Below are positions 11,893-21,037 of a stretch of 64,000 nucleotides of DNA, piece after piece. The DNA is from Gimesia sp. (lineage in GTDB: Bacteria; Planctomycetota; Planctomycetia; Planctomycetales; Planctomycetaceae). Position 1 is the first letter of the stretch, and the number at the start of each line of letters is the position of its first letter. The translations under genes and the position numbers were made by a program. The notes under the pieces were generated by a model. That model made no database searches. It was not told the DNA's origin and saw only the letters and a list, made by a program, of their open reading frames with translations. Location: contig PAJV01000013.1 in NCBI GenBank assembly GCA_002706765.1, positions 248,001-312,000 on the forward strand. The letters run 5' to 3'.

Positions 11893-12150
11893 CAGGAAAC
11901 TGTCAGGGCAGACACACAAATCAGAACAACAAAACCAACCCTGTTCTTCGTAGGGGCCGTCCCATGTGTCGGCCCGCCTGGCGAGTATCAACCCGATATC
12001 GCGCACAATGGGAACAGATAAAACCTCCCCATCAGAATTATCCACCACGAAAAAGTCGAAACCAACCGAAAGAAAATAAGGGCTCGATCCGAATTTTATT
12101 CGAGCCCACCCCCAGTCTGTATCATCAGCGCACCATTCTGAACGGAATGG
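11893..12150 (+). repeat. 258-base intergenic repeat, copy B
   Basis: It starts CAGGAAACTGTCAGGGCAGA and ends near CACCATTCTGAACGGAATGG, in direct orientation relative to copy A at 10741. Its right part has the inverted pair GGGCTCG / CGAGCCC at 12080-12107, which in copy A is the CCCGAAT palindrome. The two copies keep the same order of blocks throughout. Confidence 0.8.
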
Positions 12151-12230
12151 CGCCAGCCACCGGTATTCTTTACAGGCCCGCAGTAAATACCGACAGCTGG
12201 CACCGTACCGCTCCAATCTCTTGATTCAGA

Positions 12231-13232
12231 TTACGACCACAGCGAACGGAAATACTTCGCGTCGACGGCCGTCTGGGCCAGGCATTCCTGGGTCGACAGT
12301 TCCTTCCAGCTGTGACGTCCCTTGAATTCGCTATGCAGCGAAAACGTACCCTTGTATCCCAGCTTGCGTAACGCATCGACGAATTGCGGGATCGGCGAAA
12401 TACCATCGGCGACCGGCACCGTTTTGGCTTCCCAGATCTGTTGTCCATGTTTGTCGCGTCCGTCTCCCCGCTCCCAGGCAAAGTTCTTGACCGCACATAA
12501 AGCGATCCACGGCCCTAACAGATCCAGACCCTGCCGCCAGCCGTCGCCGCTGCCCTCTTTGACCATATGCAGCGTGTCGACATACGCGCCCACTTCCTCG
12601 GGGGAAAAGCCTTGAATCAACTGATAGAGCTGCGTGCCGTGTGAAGGCAGAAACGCATTCGAGTGCACGTGCACGCAGGGCAGCACATCGTATTTCTGAC
12701 ACAGCTTCGCGACCTTGCCGATTTTCTTCGTCGTCTCTTTCAGCTGCTGCGCGAGGGTACCGAATGTTTTATAGCGGTAGTAACCGATTTTAACGCGGTC
12801 GATTCCCTGTTCCTGGGCAGTTGCCAGAATCCGTTCAGCGTTCTTGTCGGGCTCTTCGATCATCGTGGTCAGAAACAGGATTTTCACGCCCGCCTCTTTA
12901 GCGGCAGCGCAGGCCTGGGGAAGTTCCTGCTCCACGTTTTCCGGAAGGATGTGACCTTTAGGACGCACAGTCAGATCGAGTCCATCCAGGCCCATTGATT
13001 GAAACGCCTGGCAGACAGCCGGGATCGGCATGTCCTGGAAGCTCTTGGTGAAGGCACCCAGCTGATATCCGGCTGCTGGCTTTGATTTCGCTTTGGAATC
13101 CTCGCCTGCCTGTAACCCGTGTTGTGACTGCAACAGGCTGGCGACTGCTGTACCCGTTAATACCTGCGCAGCGGTCTGTTTCAGAAAATCACGGCGGGGA
13201 AGCCGATTATAAGGGGAGGGAGTATTCCGCAT
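12231..13232 (-). CDS. Tat-exported TIM-barrel sugar phosphate isomerase/epimerase-like protein
   Basis: 333 residues from ATG 13232, which has AAGAAGG upstream. The frame extends further up but without a plausible start. The N-terminus has a Tat motif (NRLPRRDFLKQTAAQ) and a hydrophobic stretch ending near LLQSQHGLQA, so the protein is probably exported folded. The mature part is an AP endonuclease 2-type (xylose isomerase-like) TIM barrel: GLDGLDLTVRPKGHILPENV, then PCVHVHSN and YVDTLHM supply likely metal ligands, and TFSLHSEF lies near the end. In planctomycetes such proteins accompany sugar oxidation genes. The substrate is unknown. Confidence 0.88.
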   Translation of the reverse strand: MRNTPSPYNRLPRRDFLKQTAAQVLTGTAVASLLQSQHGLQAGEDSKAKSKPAAGYQLGAFTKSFQDMPIPAVCQAFQSMGLDGLDLTVRPKGHILPENVEQELPQACAAAKEAGVKILFLTTMIEEPDKNAERILATAQEQGIDRVKIGYYRYKTFGTLAQQLKETTKKIGKVAKLCQKYDVLPCVHVHSNAFLPSHGTQLYQLIQGFSPEEVGAYVDTLHMVKEGSGDGWRQGLDLLGPWIALCAVKNFAWERGDGRDKHGQQIWEAKTVPVADGISPIPQFVDALRKLGYKGTFSLHSEFKGRHSWKELSTQECLAQTAVDAKYFRSLWS

Positions 13233-13367
13233 GTTGAAAACCTTCTTTATGATCCGTTGTCCTGTAGATTTCGAGGAAAGCCGTTTTATAGTAGTATGAA
13301 CTGAGACTGACCCTATTTCTACCAGAATTGCCTGTTTTACTGAAATCGAAAGAGATCCCCGTTGAAT

Positions 13368-14726
13368 ATGTCCGAGCCGCTCACCCTCGTTGCCACTTCC
13401 GCTTTCGGCCTGGAAGCCGTGGTTTCGCGCGAATTGAAACAACTGGGATACGAAGAACAGACAATCGAAAACGGCCGCATCACCTTTCAAGGCGATCTCG
13501 CCGCGATCTGCCACTGCAACCTCTGGCTCCGCAGTGCCGACCGGGTGCTGCTCAGCCTGGCAGAATTTACGGCGCTCGACTTTGATGACCTGTTCGACGA
13601 AATTCGCGACATCGAATGGGAACGCTGGTTACCCCCCTCCGCCCAGTTTCCTGTCAGGGCTACTGCTGTCCGGTCCAAAATCAACAGTCCCAAGAACTGT
13701 CAGAAACTGGTGAAGAAAGCAATCGCCGAACGACTCAAGGAACACTACATCAAAGACTGGTTTCCTGAAGACGGCCCGATGTACTCGGTCAGCCTGTCCA
13801 TTCTGAAAGACAAGGCGTCCGTCTGCATCGACACCACGGGACCGGGTCTGCATAAACGCGGCTATCGCAAGCTGGCCGCCGGTGCGCAGATTAAAGAAAC
13901 GCTGGCGGCAGGTCTGGTTCAGCTCAGCTACTGGAATCGCGAGCGGCCATTTGTCGATCCCTGTTGTGGAACGGGTACGATTCCCATCGAAGCTGCCCTG
14001 ATTGGTACGAACACCGCGCCGGGCATCAACCGCGAATTTGCTGCCGAAGGCTGGCAGCAGCTCCCCCCTGAAATGTGGGAGGCGGCCCGCGATGAAGCGC
14101 GCTCGCTCGCTCGAACTGATATCGACTATCGACTGCAGGGTTACGACATTGATCCCGCCATGATCCGCATGGCCCGCTATCATGCACAGCAGGCCGGCAT
14201 GGAAGAGTTCATTCATTTTCAGGATCAGCCACTGGCGGAATTCAGCACGCCCCGCAAATATGGCTGTATCATTACCAACCCGCCGTATGGCGAACGGCTG
14301 GGAGATAAAGCTGAGGCCGAAGTCATTTACCGCGAAATGAAACGTGTGTTCGCACCGCTGGAGATGTGGTCGATTTACGTACTCACATCGCATCCGGGCT
14401 TCGAGCGCATTTACGAACAGAAAGCCCGCCGCCGCAAACTGTATAACGGTCGGATTGAATGCATCTACTACCAGTTTCCAGGACCTCCGCCGCCACGCAA
14501 GAAGTCACCCTGGGAACAGGCGGCCGGTGCGCAATCCGATTCGACTGAAGCAGCAGCTGACACGGAAGAAACGCAGGACGATCCAACCGCTATCGAGCCG
14601 AACGTCACTCCACCCGAAGCGGTAAGCGAAAACCCGGCTGCTGCAGAATCGACTGAGACGACTCCGACTGAAGAATCTACGACAAACGAAGAATCGAACG
14701 AAGAACCAAACGACAGGCCAGAGTAG
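13368..14726 (+). CDS. THUMP-domain 23S rRNA/RNA guanine-N2 methyltransferase, RlmL/YpsC type
   Basis: 452 residues from ATG 13368; an in-frame TTG lies six bases upstream. Residues about 1-160 are the ferredoxin-like plus THUMP RNA-binding region (ATSAFGLEAVVSRELKQLGY), and about 170-370 the SAM-dependent domain with DPCCGTGTIPIEAAL and TNPPYGERLG. This matches the N-terminal methyltransferase half of E. coli RlmL and the stand-alone Bacillus YpsC, so N2-methylguanine formation in 23S rRNA is likely. The last ~75 residues are a low-complexity Thr/Glu/Pro/Ser tail (TEETQDDPTAIEPNVTPPEA), unusual for the family and probably disordered. Its stop is two bases from that of the convergent helicase gene. 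Confidence 0.9.
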   Translation: MSEPLTLVATSAFGLEAVVSRELKQLGYEEQTIENGRITFQGDLAAICHCNLWLRSADRVLLSLAEFTALDFDDLFDEIRDIEWERWLPPSAQFPVRATAVRSKINSPKNCQKLVKKAIAERLKEHYIKDWFPEDGPMYSVSLSILKDKASVCIDTTGPGLHKRGYRKLAAGAQIKETLAAGLVQLSYWNRERPFVDPCCGTGTIPIEAALIGTNTAPGINREFAAEGWQQLPPEMWEAARDEARSLARTDIDYRLQGYDIDPAMIRMARYHAQQAGMEEFIHFQDQPLAEFSTPRKYGCIITNPPYGERLGDKAEAEVIYREMKRVFAPLEMWSIYVLTSHPGFERIYEQKARRRKLYNGRIECIYYQFPGPPPPRKKSPWEQAAGAQSDSTEAAADTEETQDDPTAIEPNVTPPEAVSENPAAAESTETTPTEESTTNEESNEEPNDRPE

Positions 14727-14728
14727 CG

Positions 14729-16810
14729 TCAGGCAGACCACATGTTGCGGATGTTCTTGCGAATGTCTTCCGCCGTCGTTTCGATTTCCGCTTCCTGGGG
14801 CGTATCCAGGGCATCGGCGCTGAACGCCGGTCGTCGCTGGAACAGGGGAATCGTCTTTGGAGAAACAAACCGCGTCAACTGGGCATAACTGTGTGCCTGG
14901 TTCCAGCGGCGGTTCTGGAAATACTGTCGATGGGGAAAGCAGACATAGAGCCAGTTTTTCGCCCGCGTCAGCGCGACATAAAACAGGCGGCGTTCTTCGT
15001 CGATTTCGTCTTCGCTCTCCAGGGACATCTCTGACGGAATGCTGCCATCCGCGGCTTGCAGCACGTAGACGGCGTCCCACTTCAGCCCTTTTGATGAGTG
15101 TATCGTGCTCAGTACCAGGAAGTCATCATCATCCGCACCACTGGCGGCTGAGACATCCTGCGTGGAACTGGGCGGGTCGAGGGTAATCTCTTCCAGGAAA
15201 CTCATGCGGCTGCTGAAGCGGCTGGCCACCTGCTCCAGCTGTTCCAGATCACGCTGACGCGACGTGGCGTTGTCGTACTGCTGGTCGAGCAGGGGACTGT
15301 AAAATGTGCGCACCTGGTGCACTTCTGCCGAGATACCCCGCTTTTCCGATTGCGGCGAACTCAGGTTTTTCATCAGTCGCACGAACAGTGGCCAGTGCTC
15401 CACCGTCGCTGCCGGCGGTTTGAATTCCGACCAGGCATCAAAACGAAACTGCGATTCTGCCAGCAGGTTGATCAGCTGTTGTGCCTTTTTCTGACCAATG
15501 CCCGGGAGTAACGTTAACACCCGTAGTCCCGAGACGGCATCGCGGGGATTTTCCGCCAGACGCAGATACGCCATCAGGTCTTTGACGTGCGCCGTTTCAA
15601 TAAACTTCAAGCCGCCATATTTGTGATAAGCGATATTACGACGCGCCAGTTCTACTTCCAGCGAAAGGCTGTGATGCGAAGCCCGGAACAGGACCGCCTG
15701 CTGATTCAGGGGAATCCCGGCTTCCCGGTGTTCGAGTACCTGCTGCACGACGAAGTCGGCCTGTTCGTTGTTGTCGCTGCAGTCGACCAGGCAGGGCGCT
15801 TCGCCGCTGATCTTGGATGACCACAGATTTTTCTCATAGCGTTCGTGGGCTTCGTCGATGATCTGATTGGTCGCCTGCAGGATGGGTTGCGTGCTGCGAT
15901 AATTTTCTTCCAGCGTGACGACCGTGGTCCCCTCGTATTCCTGGGGGAAGTCCAGAATGTTCCGCACGGTCGCGGCCCGAAAGGAATAGATCGACTGGGC
16001 ATCGTCGCCGACGACGGTCAGTCCTTCGCCATCCGGACAGAGGTTTTTCAGAATGCCCGACTGCAGAATGTTCGTGTCTTGGTATTCGTCTACCAGGACT
16101 GCTTCGAACTGGCCTCGCAGCAGTTTGCCTCCTGCAGGATCAGCGGCGAGCGCATGCCAGAATAAAAGCAGATCGTCGTAATCCAGGATATTCTGTTTCT
16201 CTTTGCGATCCACAAATGCCTGAAAGAGTTTCTTCAGTTCATCGGCGTGTTCCAGGCACCAGGGATAGTGCCGTTCGAGAATCGGTTCCAGCTTGGAGCA
16301 GGTATTCACACAGCGACTGTAGATTTCCAGCAGGGTCCCTTTGCGGGGAAACTTCTTGCCGTTATTGCCCAGTTCGAGTTCACTGCGGAGGGCGCTCATT
16401 AAATCTTCGGCATCACTGCGGTCGATGATCGTGAAGTCATCGGGCAGCCCGATGGCCTGTCCGTAACGCCGCAGCAGTCGTGCCGCCGTCGAATGGAATG
16501 TGCCGCCCCAGATACTCCGCGAACGGGCCGAGGCGGTATTCTCGCGACCGGCGCTCATGGCCCGCAGCAGCGCATCGACGCGCCGGACCATTTCATTCGC
16601 CGCGCGGCGGGAAAAGGTGAGCAGCAGAATCCGGCTGGGATCGATGCCTTGCGCTATCAGGTACGCGACCCGATGCGAAAGGGTGGTTGTTTTACCGGTC
16701 CCCGCACCGGCGATAATCAGCAGCGGACCCGCATCGTGGCAGGCCGCCGTCTGCTGCGCCGGATTGAGCTGTTTGAAAAGGTCTTCCAGTTGTGGGGGGA
16801 TATCTGACAT
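14729..16810 (-). CDS. UvrD/Rep/PcrA-family superfamily 1 ATP-dependent DNA helicase
   Basis: 693 residues. It unwinds DNA 3' to 5' using ATP and would act in repair or replication restart. Motifs in order are AGAGTGKT at 34-41 (Walker A), LLTFSRRAANEM (Ia), DEYQDT at 241-246 (motif II), VVGDDAQSIYSFRAA (III), EENYRST (IV), STIHSSKGLKWDAVYV (V) and ERRLFYVALTRAKN (VI). It is somewhat shorter than UvrD (about 720) and lacks the long C-terminal tail, so the exact ortholog is not assigned. It has an internal acidic patch SGADDDDF just before motif V. Confidence 0.94.
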   Translation of the reverse strand: MSDIPPQLEDLFKQLNPAQQTAACHDAGPLLIIAGAGTGKTTTLSHRVAYLIAQGIDPSRILLLTFSRRAANEMVRRVDALLRAMSAGRENTASARSRSIWGGTFHSTAARLLRRYGQAIGLPDDFTIIDRSDAEDLMSALRSELELGNNGKKFPRKGTLLEIYSRCVNTCSKLEPILERHYPWCLEHADELKKLFQAFVDRKEKQNILDYDDLLLFWHALAADPAGGKLLRGQFEAVLVDEYQDTNILQSGILKNLCPDGEGLTVVGDDAQSIYSFRAATVRNILDFPQEYEGTTVVTLEENYRSTQPILQATNQIIDEAHERYEKNLWSSKISGEAPCLVDCSDNNEQADFVVQQVLEHREAGIPLNQQAVLFRASHHSLSLEVELARRNIAYHKYGGLKFIETAHVKDLMAYLRLAENPRDAVSGLRVLTLLPGIGQKKAQQLINLLAESQFRFDAWSEFKPPAATVEHWPLFVRLMKNLSSPQSEKRGISAEVHQVRTFYSPLLDQQYDNATSRQRDLEQLEQVASRFSSRMSFLEEITLDPPSSTQDVSAASGADDDDFLVLSTIHSSKGLKWDAVYVLQAADGSIPSEMSLESEDEIDEERRLFYVALTRAKNWLYVCFPHRQYFQNRRWNQAHSYAQLTRFVSPKTIPLFQRRPAFSADALDTPQEAEIETTAEDIRKNIRNMWSA

Positions 16811-16942
16811 CCATGCCTCGCCGAAGTCGAAAGAATTGCGGATCTGCTTTCTTTCTATTTTCGCCAGACAGACGGTGACCGCAAGGGGCGGAAATCAAAA
16901 ATGTCATTGGAACGTCTGTTTTTCCACAATCCAGGCCGCCGA

Positions 16943-19489
16943 TCACAGTTCCCGCAGGCGGACATTGCGGTAATGCACTTCATTCACCAGGTTTCCATGA
17001 ATCTGCAGCGCGATGATGCCATTCAACGGAATCAGGGGGTCTGCTTCCGTAAAGTCAACGGTCTGTACACCATTGATCCAGATGCGGATCCGAGGCCCTT
17101 CACAGCGAATGCGATAGTTGTTCCACTCGTTCATGCGAACAGGCAGATCTCGCAGCTCTGCGGGAGGCCCTGCCAGAATCTTTTTACGACGGGATTCATC
17201 ATACAGGCAGCCCCAGTAGCCGGTTCCGAGATCCGCCTGGTAGCCGCTGACTTCGTGGTGGTCGGGAATTTCTGCAGTCCGAATCTGCACGCCGGCATTG
17301 GTTTTCTCACCCAGCAGTTTGAATTCGAGCTTGAGTTCAAAATCATCGTATTCTTTGTTGGAACGCAGAAACTCATTGCGTTCGACCTTCTCGGTCAGGC
17401 TGCCCGCGATGATTTCGCCATTTTCAATGCGAAAAATTTCTTCGTTGCCATGCCAGCCATCGAATGTTTTTCCATCGAACAATGATTGAAAGCCGAGTTC
17501 TTTCTCACTCTGCTTCGCCTGCGCGGAGATCCGCTCATGCTGTTGAGTGGCCCGCTGTTTGAGATTTTCATTGGATGTGGAAGCGATGACACGCTCTAAC
17601 GCATCGGTCAGCAGCTCGTCGTCAATCGGAGTTCCCTGTTCCGCCCAGGAGACAATTGTGGCGCTCGCGGGGACGTTCAATGCTTTGTCTTTGAGCAGCG
17701 AGACTGTGTAATTGACTGACTGCGGCGTCGGGTTGCGGCGGAGGACTTCGAATACGAGTTTCTTCTCATCGTTGCGTTCAGCAATCGCCAGTGTATTGCG
17801 ACAGACTTCCAGGCGCTCTTCCGGCGTCATGTTCAACTGCCGGGCCACGCGGATGTAACCTCGCAGCGCGCGGATCTTGTATTTGTTGTTCTCCAGTGTC
17901 TTCGCCAGTTCCAGCAGGGGTGGTGCGACGTCGATCGTCCCCCATTTTCCCAGCAGGTCGGTTGCTTTGTTCTGCAGGGCATCGTCATTTGAACGGGCGG
18001 CTGCGACAACGGTCTCCAGAGCCGTCTTGCCCCCGATGGCCGCCAGCTGGTCCAGCAGGATCAGTTTCTGATCATTGGTCGCTCCTGCCATGGCACCGGC
18101 CAGTGCCTGGGCGGTTTCTTCCAGAGGCAGTCGCGAACAGGCGGCGATGAGTGCCTGGCTGGCAGGAGAGTCGGGGCCGGATGTGAGGGCGAGTTGAATT
18201 AACCGGGGAAGATCGTCGAGAGAAGTCGTGCCCCCCAAAGCGGAAATGGCGGCCTGCTTCACTTCAGGGTTCGAATGATTCACCAGCTGCAGCAGGACAG
18301 GCGTGGCTGAACTGAGACGACAGCCGCCCGCCAGCTTGATGCCCGCCAGCTGCTGTTCGCGGGTTTCGCTTTCGAGCAGTTTGCGGATACTGGTATCGAT
18401 CTGTTTTTCGATTTCAGCTGAAGGCTGACTGGAATTGAGTTTGACGATTACGGATTCTGCTGCTCCCGCGAGGTCGGCGTCTTTCTGTTTGACCAGCGCC
18501 AGCAACTGGTCCAGTGCCTGTGTCTGCTGTTTGTCATTCGCGGCAGGTGCCAGTTCTCCGATGGCAAACACTGCCTGCAGTTTCAGTTCCCGGGAATCGC
18601 CCGAGGTCGCTTTGATGGCCGTGGGCAAGCCTGCCGGATCCTGGATGGCTCCCATCGCCGCCACCAGCAGTGCTTTGCGTTCTTCAGGCAGTCTCGGGTA
18701 GGTTTCGATGAGAGTGGACGTGGATATTTTTCCCAGCTTTTGAGCCGCCTGCAGACCGGCGCGGAACCGCTGCAGATCGTCTGCTTTCAGTTGTTCGGCT
18801 AAGAGTCCCAGGCCCGCTTTGCCCTGCAGGACGATCGCCTGTTGGGTCGCTGCCAGCAGAATGTTTTCAGGTAGATCCACTTTTTGTACGGTATTGACCA
18901 GCGCCAGGGCCGTCTGATTATCTTTGACTTTCGCCAGTGACTTCGCACACATCAGACAGGCAAAACCGACTTCCTGCTGCAGTTTCGCATCCCCTTTCCC
19001 TAAAGCCTGCTGCAGAGACTTGGCTGCTTCGGGGGTCCCTATCTCGCCGAGCGCGTGGGCGGCGGCGATGGCCACCTTCGTATTTTTATCTGAGAGCAAC
19101 GGCGTCAGATCGCCGACCGCCTGTTTGTCTTTGCGTTTGCCGATCGAATTGATCACGCCAACCAGCAGATCGCCTTTGACGGTTTTCAAGGCATCTCGCA
19201 GCGCTTTGTCTGCCGCCTGATCGGGAATGTTCTCCAGAGCCGAACGGGCATAAGTCGCCAGTTTTTCATCTCCCAGGTATTTCGCGATCGCAGTTGCCGC
19301 TGAGGCGTCCCCAATGGCTGCTAGCCGACGACAGGCCATGGCTTTGTCGTAGGTGTCAGCATTGGAGTTGAGTACCTTGACCAGGCGGGCGGCTTCGGGA
19401 GTATTTTTATCAGCAGCAGAGACTGTAACTGGCGTCAGCAGCAGGCTGGCGGCGCACAGAAAAAAAACAGGTAATCGACAGATTGACAT
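16943..19489 (-). CDS. secreted HEAT-repeat protein with C-terminal DUF1080 domain
   Basis: 848 residues from ATG 19489, chosen over the in-frame GTG at 19495 because GAGGAA sits at proper distance. It has a signal peptide (LPVFFLCAASLLLTPVTVSA). Residues about 30-640 are alpha-helical HEAT-type repeats with lines such as AIAAAHALGEIGTPEAAKSL and VKQAAISALGG, a protein-binding scaffold. Residues about 660-848 are a DUF1080 (3-keto-disaccharide hydrolase / LamG-like) domain beginning FQSLFDGKTFDGWHG. It contains ADLGTGYWGCLYDESRRKK and a final NEVHYRNVRLREL. It is followed by the helicase and preceded by the Gfo/Idh gene, both on the same strand. The Gfo/Idh neighbour fits a sugar-oxidation role. 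Confidence 0.88.
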   Translation of the reverse strand: MSICRLPVFFLCAASLLLTPVTVSAADKNTPEAARLVKVLNSNADTYDKAMACRRLAAIGDASAATAIAKYLGDEKLATYARSALENIPDQAADKALRDALKTVKGDLLVGVINSIGKRKDKQAVGDLTPLLSDKNTKVAIAAAHALGEIGTPEAAKSLQQALGKGDAKLQQEVGFACLMCAKSLAKVKDNQTALALVNTVQKVDLPENILLAATQQAIVLQGKAGLGLLAEQLKADDLQRFRAGLQAAQKLGKISTSTLIETYPRLPEERKALLVAAMGAIQDPAGLPTAIKATSGDSRELKLQAVFAIGELAPAANDKQQTQALDQLLALVKQKDADLAGAAESVIVKLNSSQPSAEIEKQIDTSIRKLLESETREQQLAGIKLAGGCRLSSATPVLLQLVNHSNPEVKQAAISALGGTTSLDDLPRLIQLALTSGPDSPASQALIAACSRLPLEETAQALAGAMAGATNDQKLILLDQLAAIGGKTALETVVAAARSNDDALQNKATDLLGKWGTIDVAPPLLELAKTLENNKYKIRALRGYIRVARQLNMTPEERLEVCRNTLAIAERNDEKKLVFEVLRRNPTPQSVNYTVSLLKDKALNVPASATIVSWAEQGTPIDDELLTDALERVIASTSNENLKQRATQQHERISAQAKQSEKELGFQSLFDGKTFDGWHGNEEIFRIENGEIIAGSLTEKVERNEFLRSNKEYDDFELKLEFKLLGEKTNAGVQIRTAEIPDHHEVSGYQADLGTGYWGCLYDESRRKKILAGPPAELRDLPVRMNEWNNYRIRCEGPRIRIWINGVQTVDFTEADPLIPLNGIIALQIHGNLVNEVHYRNVRLREL

Positions 19490-19560
19490 GAGCACAAATT
19501 CCTCAGGGGAAGAAGACGGTATCAGAAAGAATCAAATTCGTTGTTGACGCAGGCTGCGAA

Positions 19561-20853
19561 TCAGACGGTCCACGGCTCGCGCATCGCACGGCTGCGCATA
19601 CGGTTGGCTTCGTCGTCGTTCACAAACTGTTCGGTCACCGGATCGAACTGCAGTTTGCGACCCAGTTTCCAGGCAATCGCAGCCGCATGACAGGCGATGT
19701 GTGAGCGGGCCATCACATCTTCATTGGCCGCGGGTTTGGAACGGGTCTTTACACAGTTGAAGAAGTCGCGTACGTGGAACTTGGGCGAGGTTCCCGGAAT
19801 CGAACTGGGCGAAGGCAGGCTGGCCCGCAATTCATTCGAAGAGACCGCGGTCTGCCCGGAGTCACCCGTTTCGACCCAGCCGGCTTCCCCTTCAAAACGG
19901 ACAGGACAGGTGCCCAGACCCAGCCAGCCATTGCGACGCATGACAAGCTTGACGCCATTCTCGTAGACGCATTCAATCACGTTGTCGTCGGGAACGTCTT
20001 TGGGTTCGTAGGTGACGGGCATCGTATCGTCGGCTTCGAGTGCCCACTGGCAGATATCCAGTGTATGCGCTCCCCAGTCAAGCAGCTTCGCACCGGAGTC
20101 GAAGTCGTAATGCCCGCGCCAGGCGCCATCGACATACGCATGGTTATAAGGACGCCACGGTGCAGGGCCGAGCCACATGTTCCAGTCCACGACTTCCGGA
20201 TCGGGCTCGGGTTCCGCAGGCAGCCAGTCGTGGCGATCGATCAACTGGTAGATCGATGCGTGCACGGTATGAATTTTTCCCAGCTGCCCGGTCTGTGCCA
20301 GTTTGGCGGCGTGGCCAAAGTTGGAAACGTTGCGGCGTTGTGTGCCCGCCTGGAAGACGCGACCGGTTCGTTGGATCGTCTCCTGCAGTCGTCTTGCCAG
20401 CTCGATGGAGATCGCACACGGTTTTTCCGAGTAGACATCTTTGCCGGCTTCGGCTGCCATCATGGAGGCGGTTGCATGCCAGCGATCGCCTGTGGCGATC
20501 AGGACGGCATCGATATCATCGCGGGCCAGCAGTTCGCGGAAGTCGCGATAGGTATCGCATTTCTGGTCGCCGTTCTGTTTGTCGGCCATCTCTTTGACGG
20601 TCTTGCGTTGATCCGCGCGAACATCGGCGATGGCGACGAAACGGACATCGGGCTGCTCGAGCATGTGACTCAATACATAACCGCCGCGTCTGCGAATGCC
20701 GATTCCTCCCAGAATGATTCGTTCGCTGGGAGCCACGGTCCCGTTCAGGCCGAGTGCGGTTGCCGGGATAATCGTGGGTGCCGAGAATACGGTACTGGCG
20801 GCGGCTGCCGTCTTCATGAAGTCACGACGATTGAGAGCACTTTTCTTCGTCAT
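19561..20853 (-). CDS. Tat-exported Gfo/Idh/MocA family oxidoreductase
   Basis: 430 residues from ATG 20853, with AGGAG upstream. The Tat signal ALNRRDFMKTAAAASTVFSA indicates export as a folded, cofactor-loaded protein. The NAD(P)-binding fold follows (IILGGIGIRRRGGYVLSHML; the usual GxGxxG is present as GGIGIRRRG). The family motif EKPCA and the helix TYRDFRELLARDDIDAVLIA are clear. A WNMWLGPAPWRPYNHAYVDG segment marks the planctomycete-type C-terminal domain that acts on sugars or inositol derivatives. It is divergent from the PAS-AraC regulator and 71 bases upstream of the HEAT-DUF1080 gene, so these may be co-expressed. Confidence 0.92.
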   Translation of the reverse strand: MTKKSALNRRDFMKTAAAASTVFSAPTIIPATALGLNGTVAPSERIILGGIGIRRRGGYVLSHMLEQPDVRFVAIADVRADQRKTVKEMADKQNGDQKCDTYRDFRELLARDDIDAVLIATGDRWHATASMMAAEAGKDVYSEKPCAISIELARRLQETIQRTGRVFQAGTQRRNVSNFGHAAKLAQTGQLGKIHTVHASIYQLIDRHDWLPAEPEPDPEVVDWNMWLGPAPWRPYNHAYVDGAWRGHYDFDSGAKLLDWGAHTLDICQWALEADDTMPVTYEPKDVPDDNVIECVYENGVKLVMRRNGWLGLGTCPVRFEGEAGWVETGDSGQTAVSSNELRASLPSPSSIPGTSPKFHVRDFFNCVKTRSKPAANEDVMARSHIACHAAAIAWKLGRKLQFDPVTEQFVNDDEANRMRSRAMREPWTV

Positions 20854-21037
20854 CTGTTTCTCCTGCTTAGCCTGGTGGGAAAAGAGTCGGCTGGTATATG
20901 AATTAATGATTATAGCGGGTTGGTGAAACCAGTGTCTGCCTGGTTTCGTAAATTGTAATCGATGCAGCAGGGAGCGTCTTGGAAATTCGAGGCGAATTTG
21001 TGTATATTTGGCGCATTTCCGGTCCAGATAATTTATT

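Larger units (their letters stand above)
10658..12230. other. 1.6 kb gene-free stretch dense in repeats and palindromes
   Basis: No reading frame here looks like a real protein: frames overlap on both strands, lack ribosome-binding sites and have odd composition rich in Cys, Trp, Arg and Ser. The stretch instead carries two direct copies of a 258-base repeat, several CGAAT-ATTCG palindromes, two strong hairpins with CTTG loops and a 46-base element that recurs inverted at 36408. It lies upstream of the sulfatase pair and downstream of the TIM-barrel gene. Confidence 0.7.

Noticed and set aside
10741-12150. Insertion sequence or transposon
   Set aside because: No transposase frame, no terminal inverted repeats and no target-site duplication were visible around the repeats.
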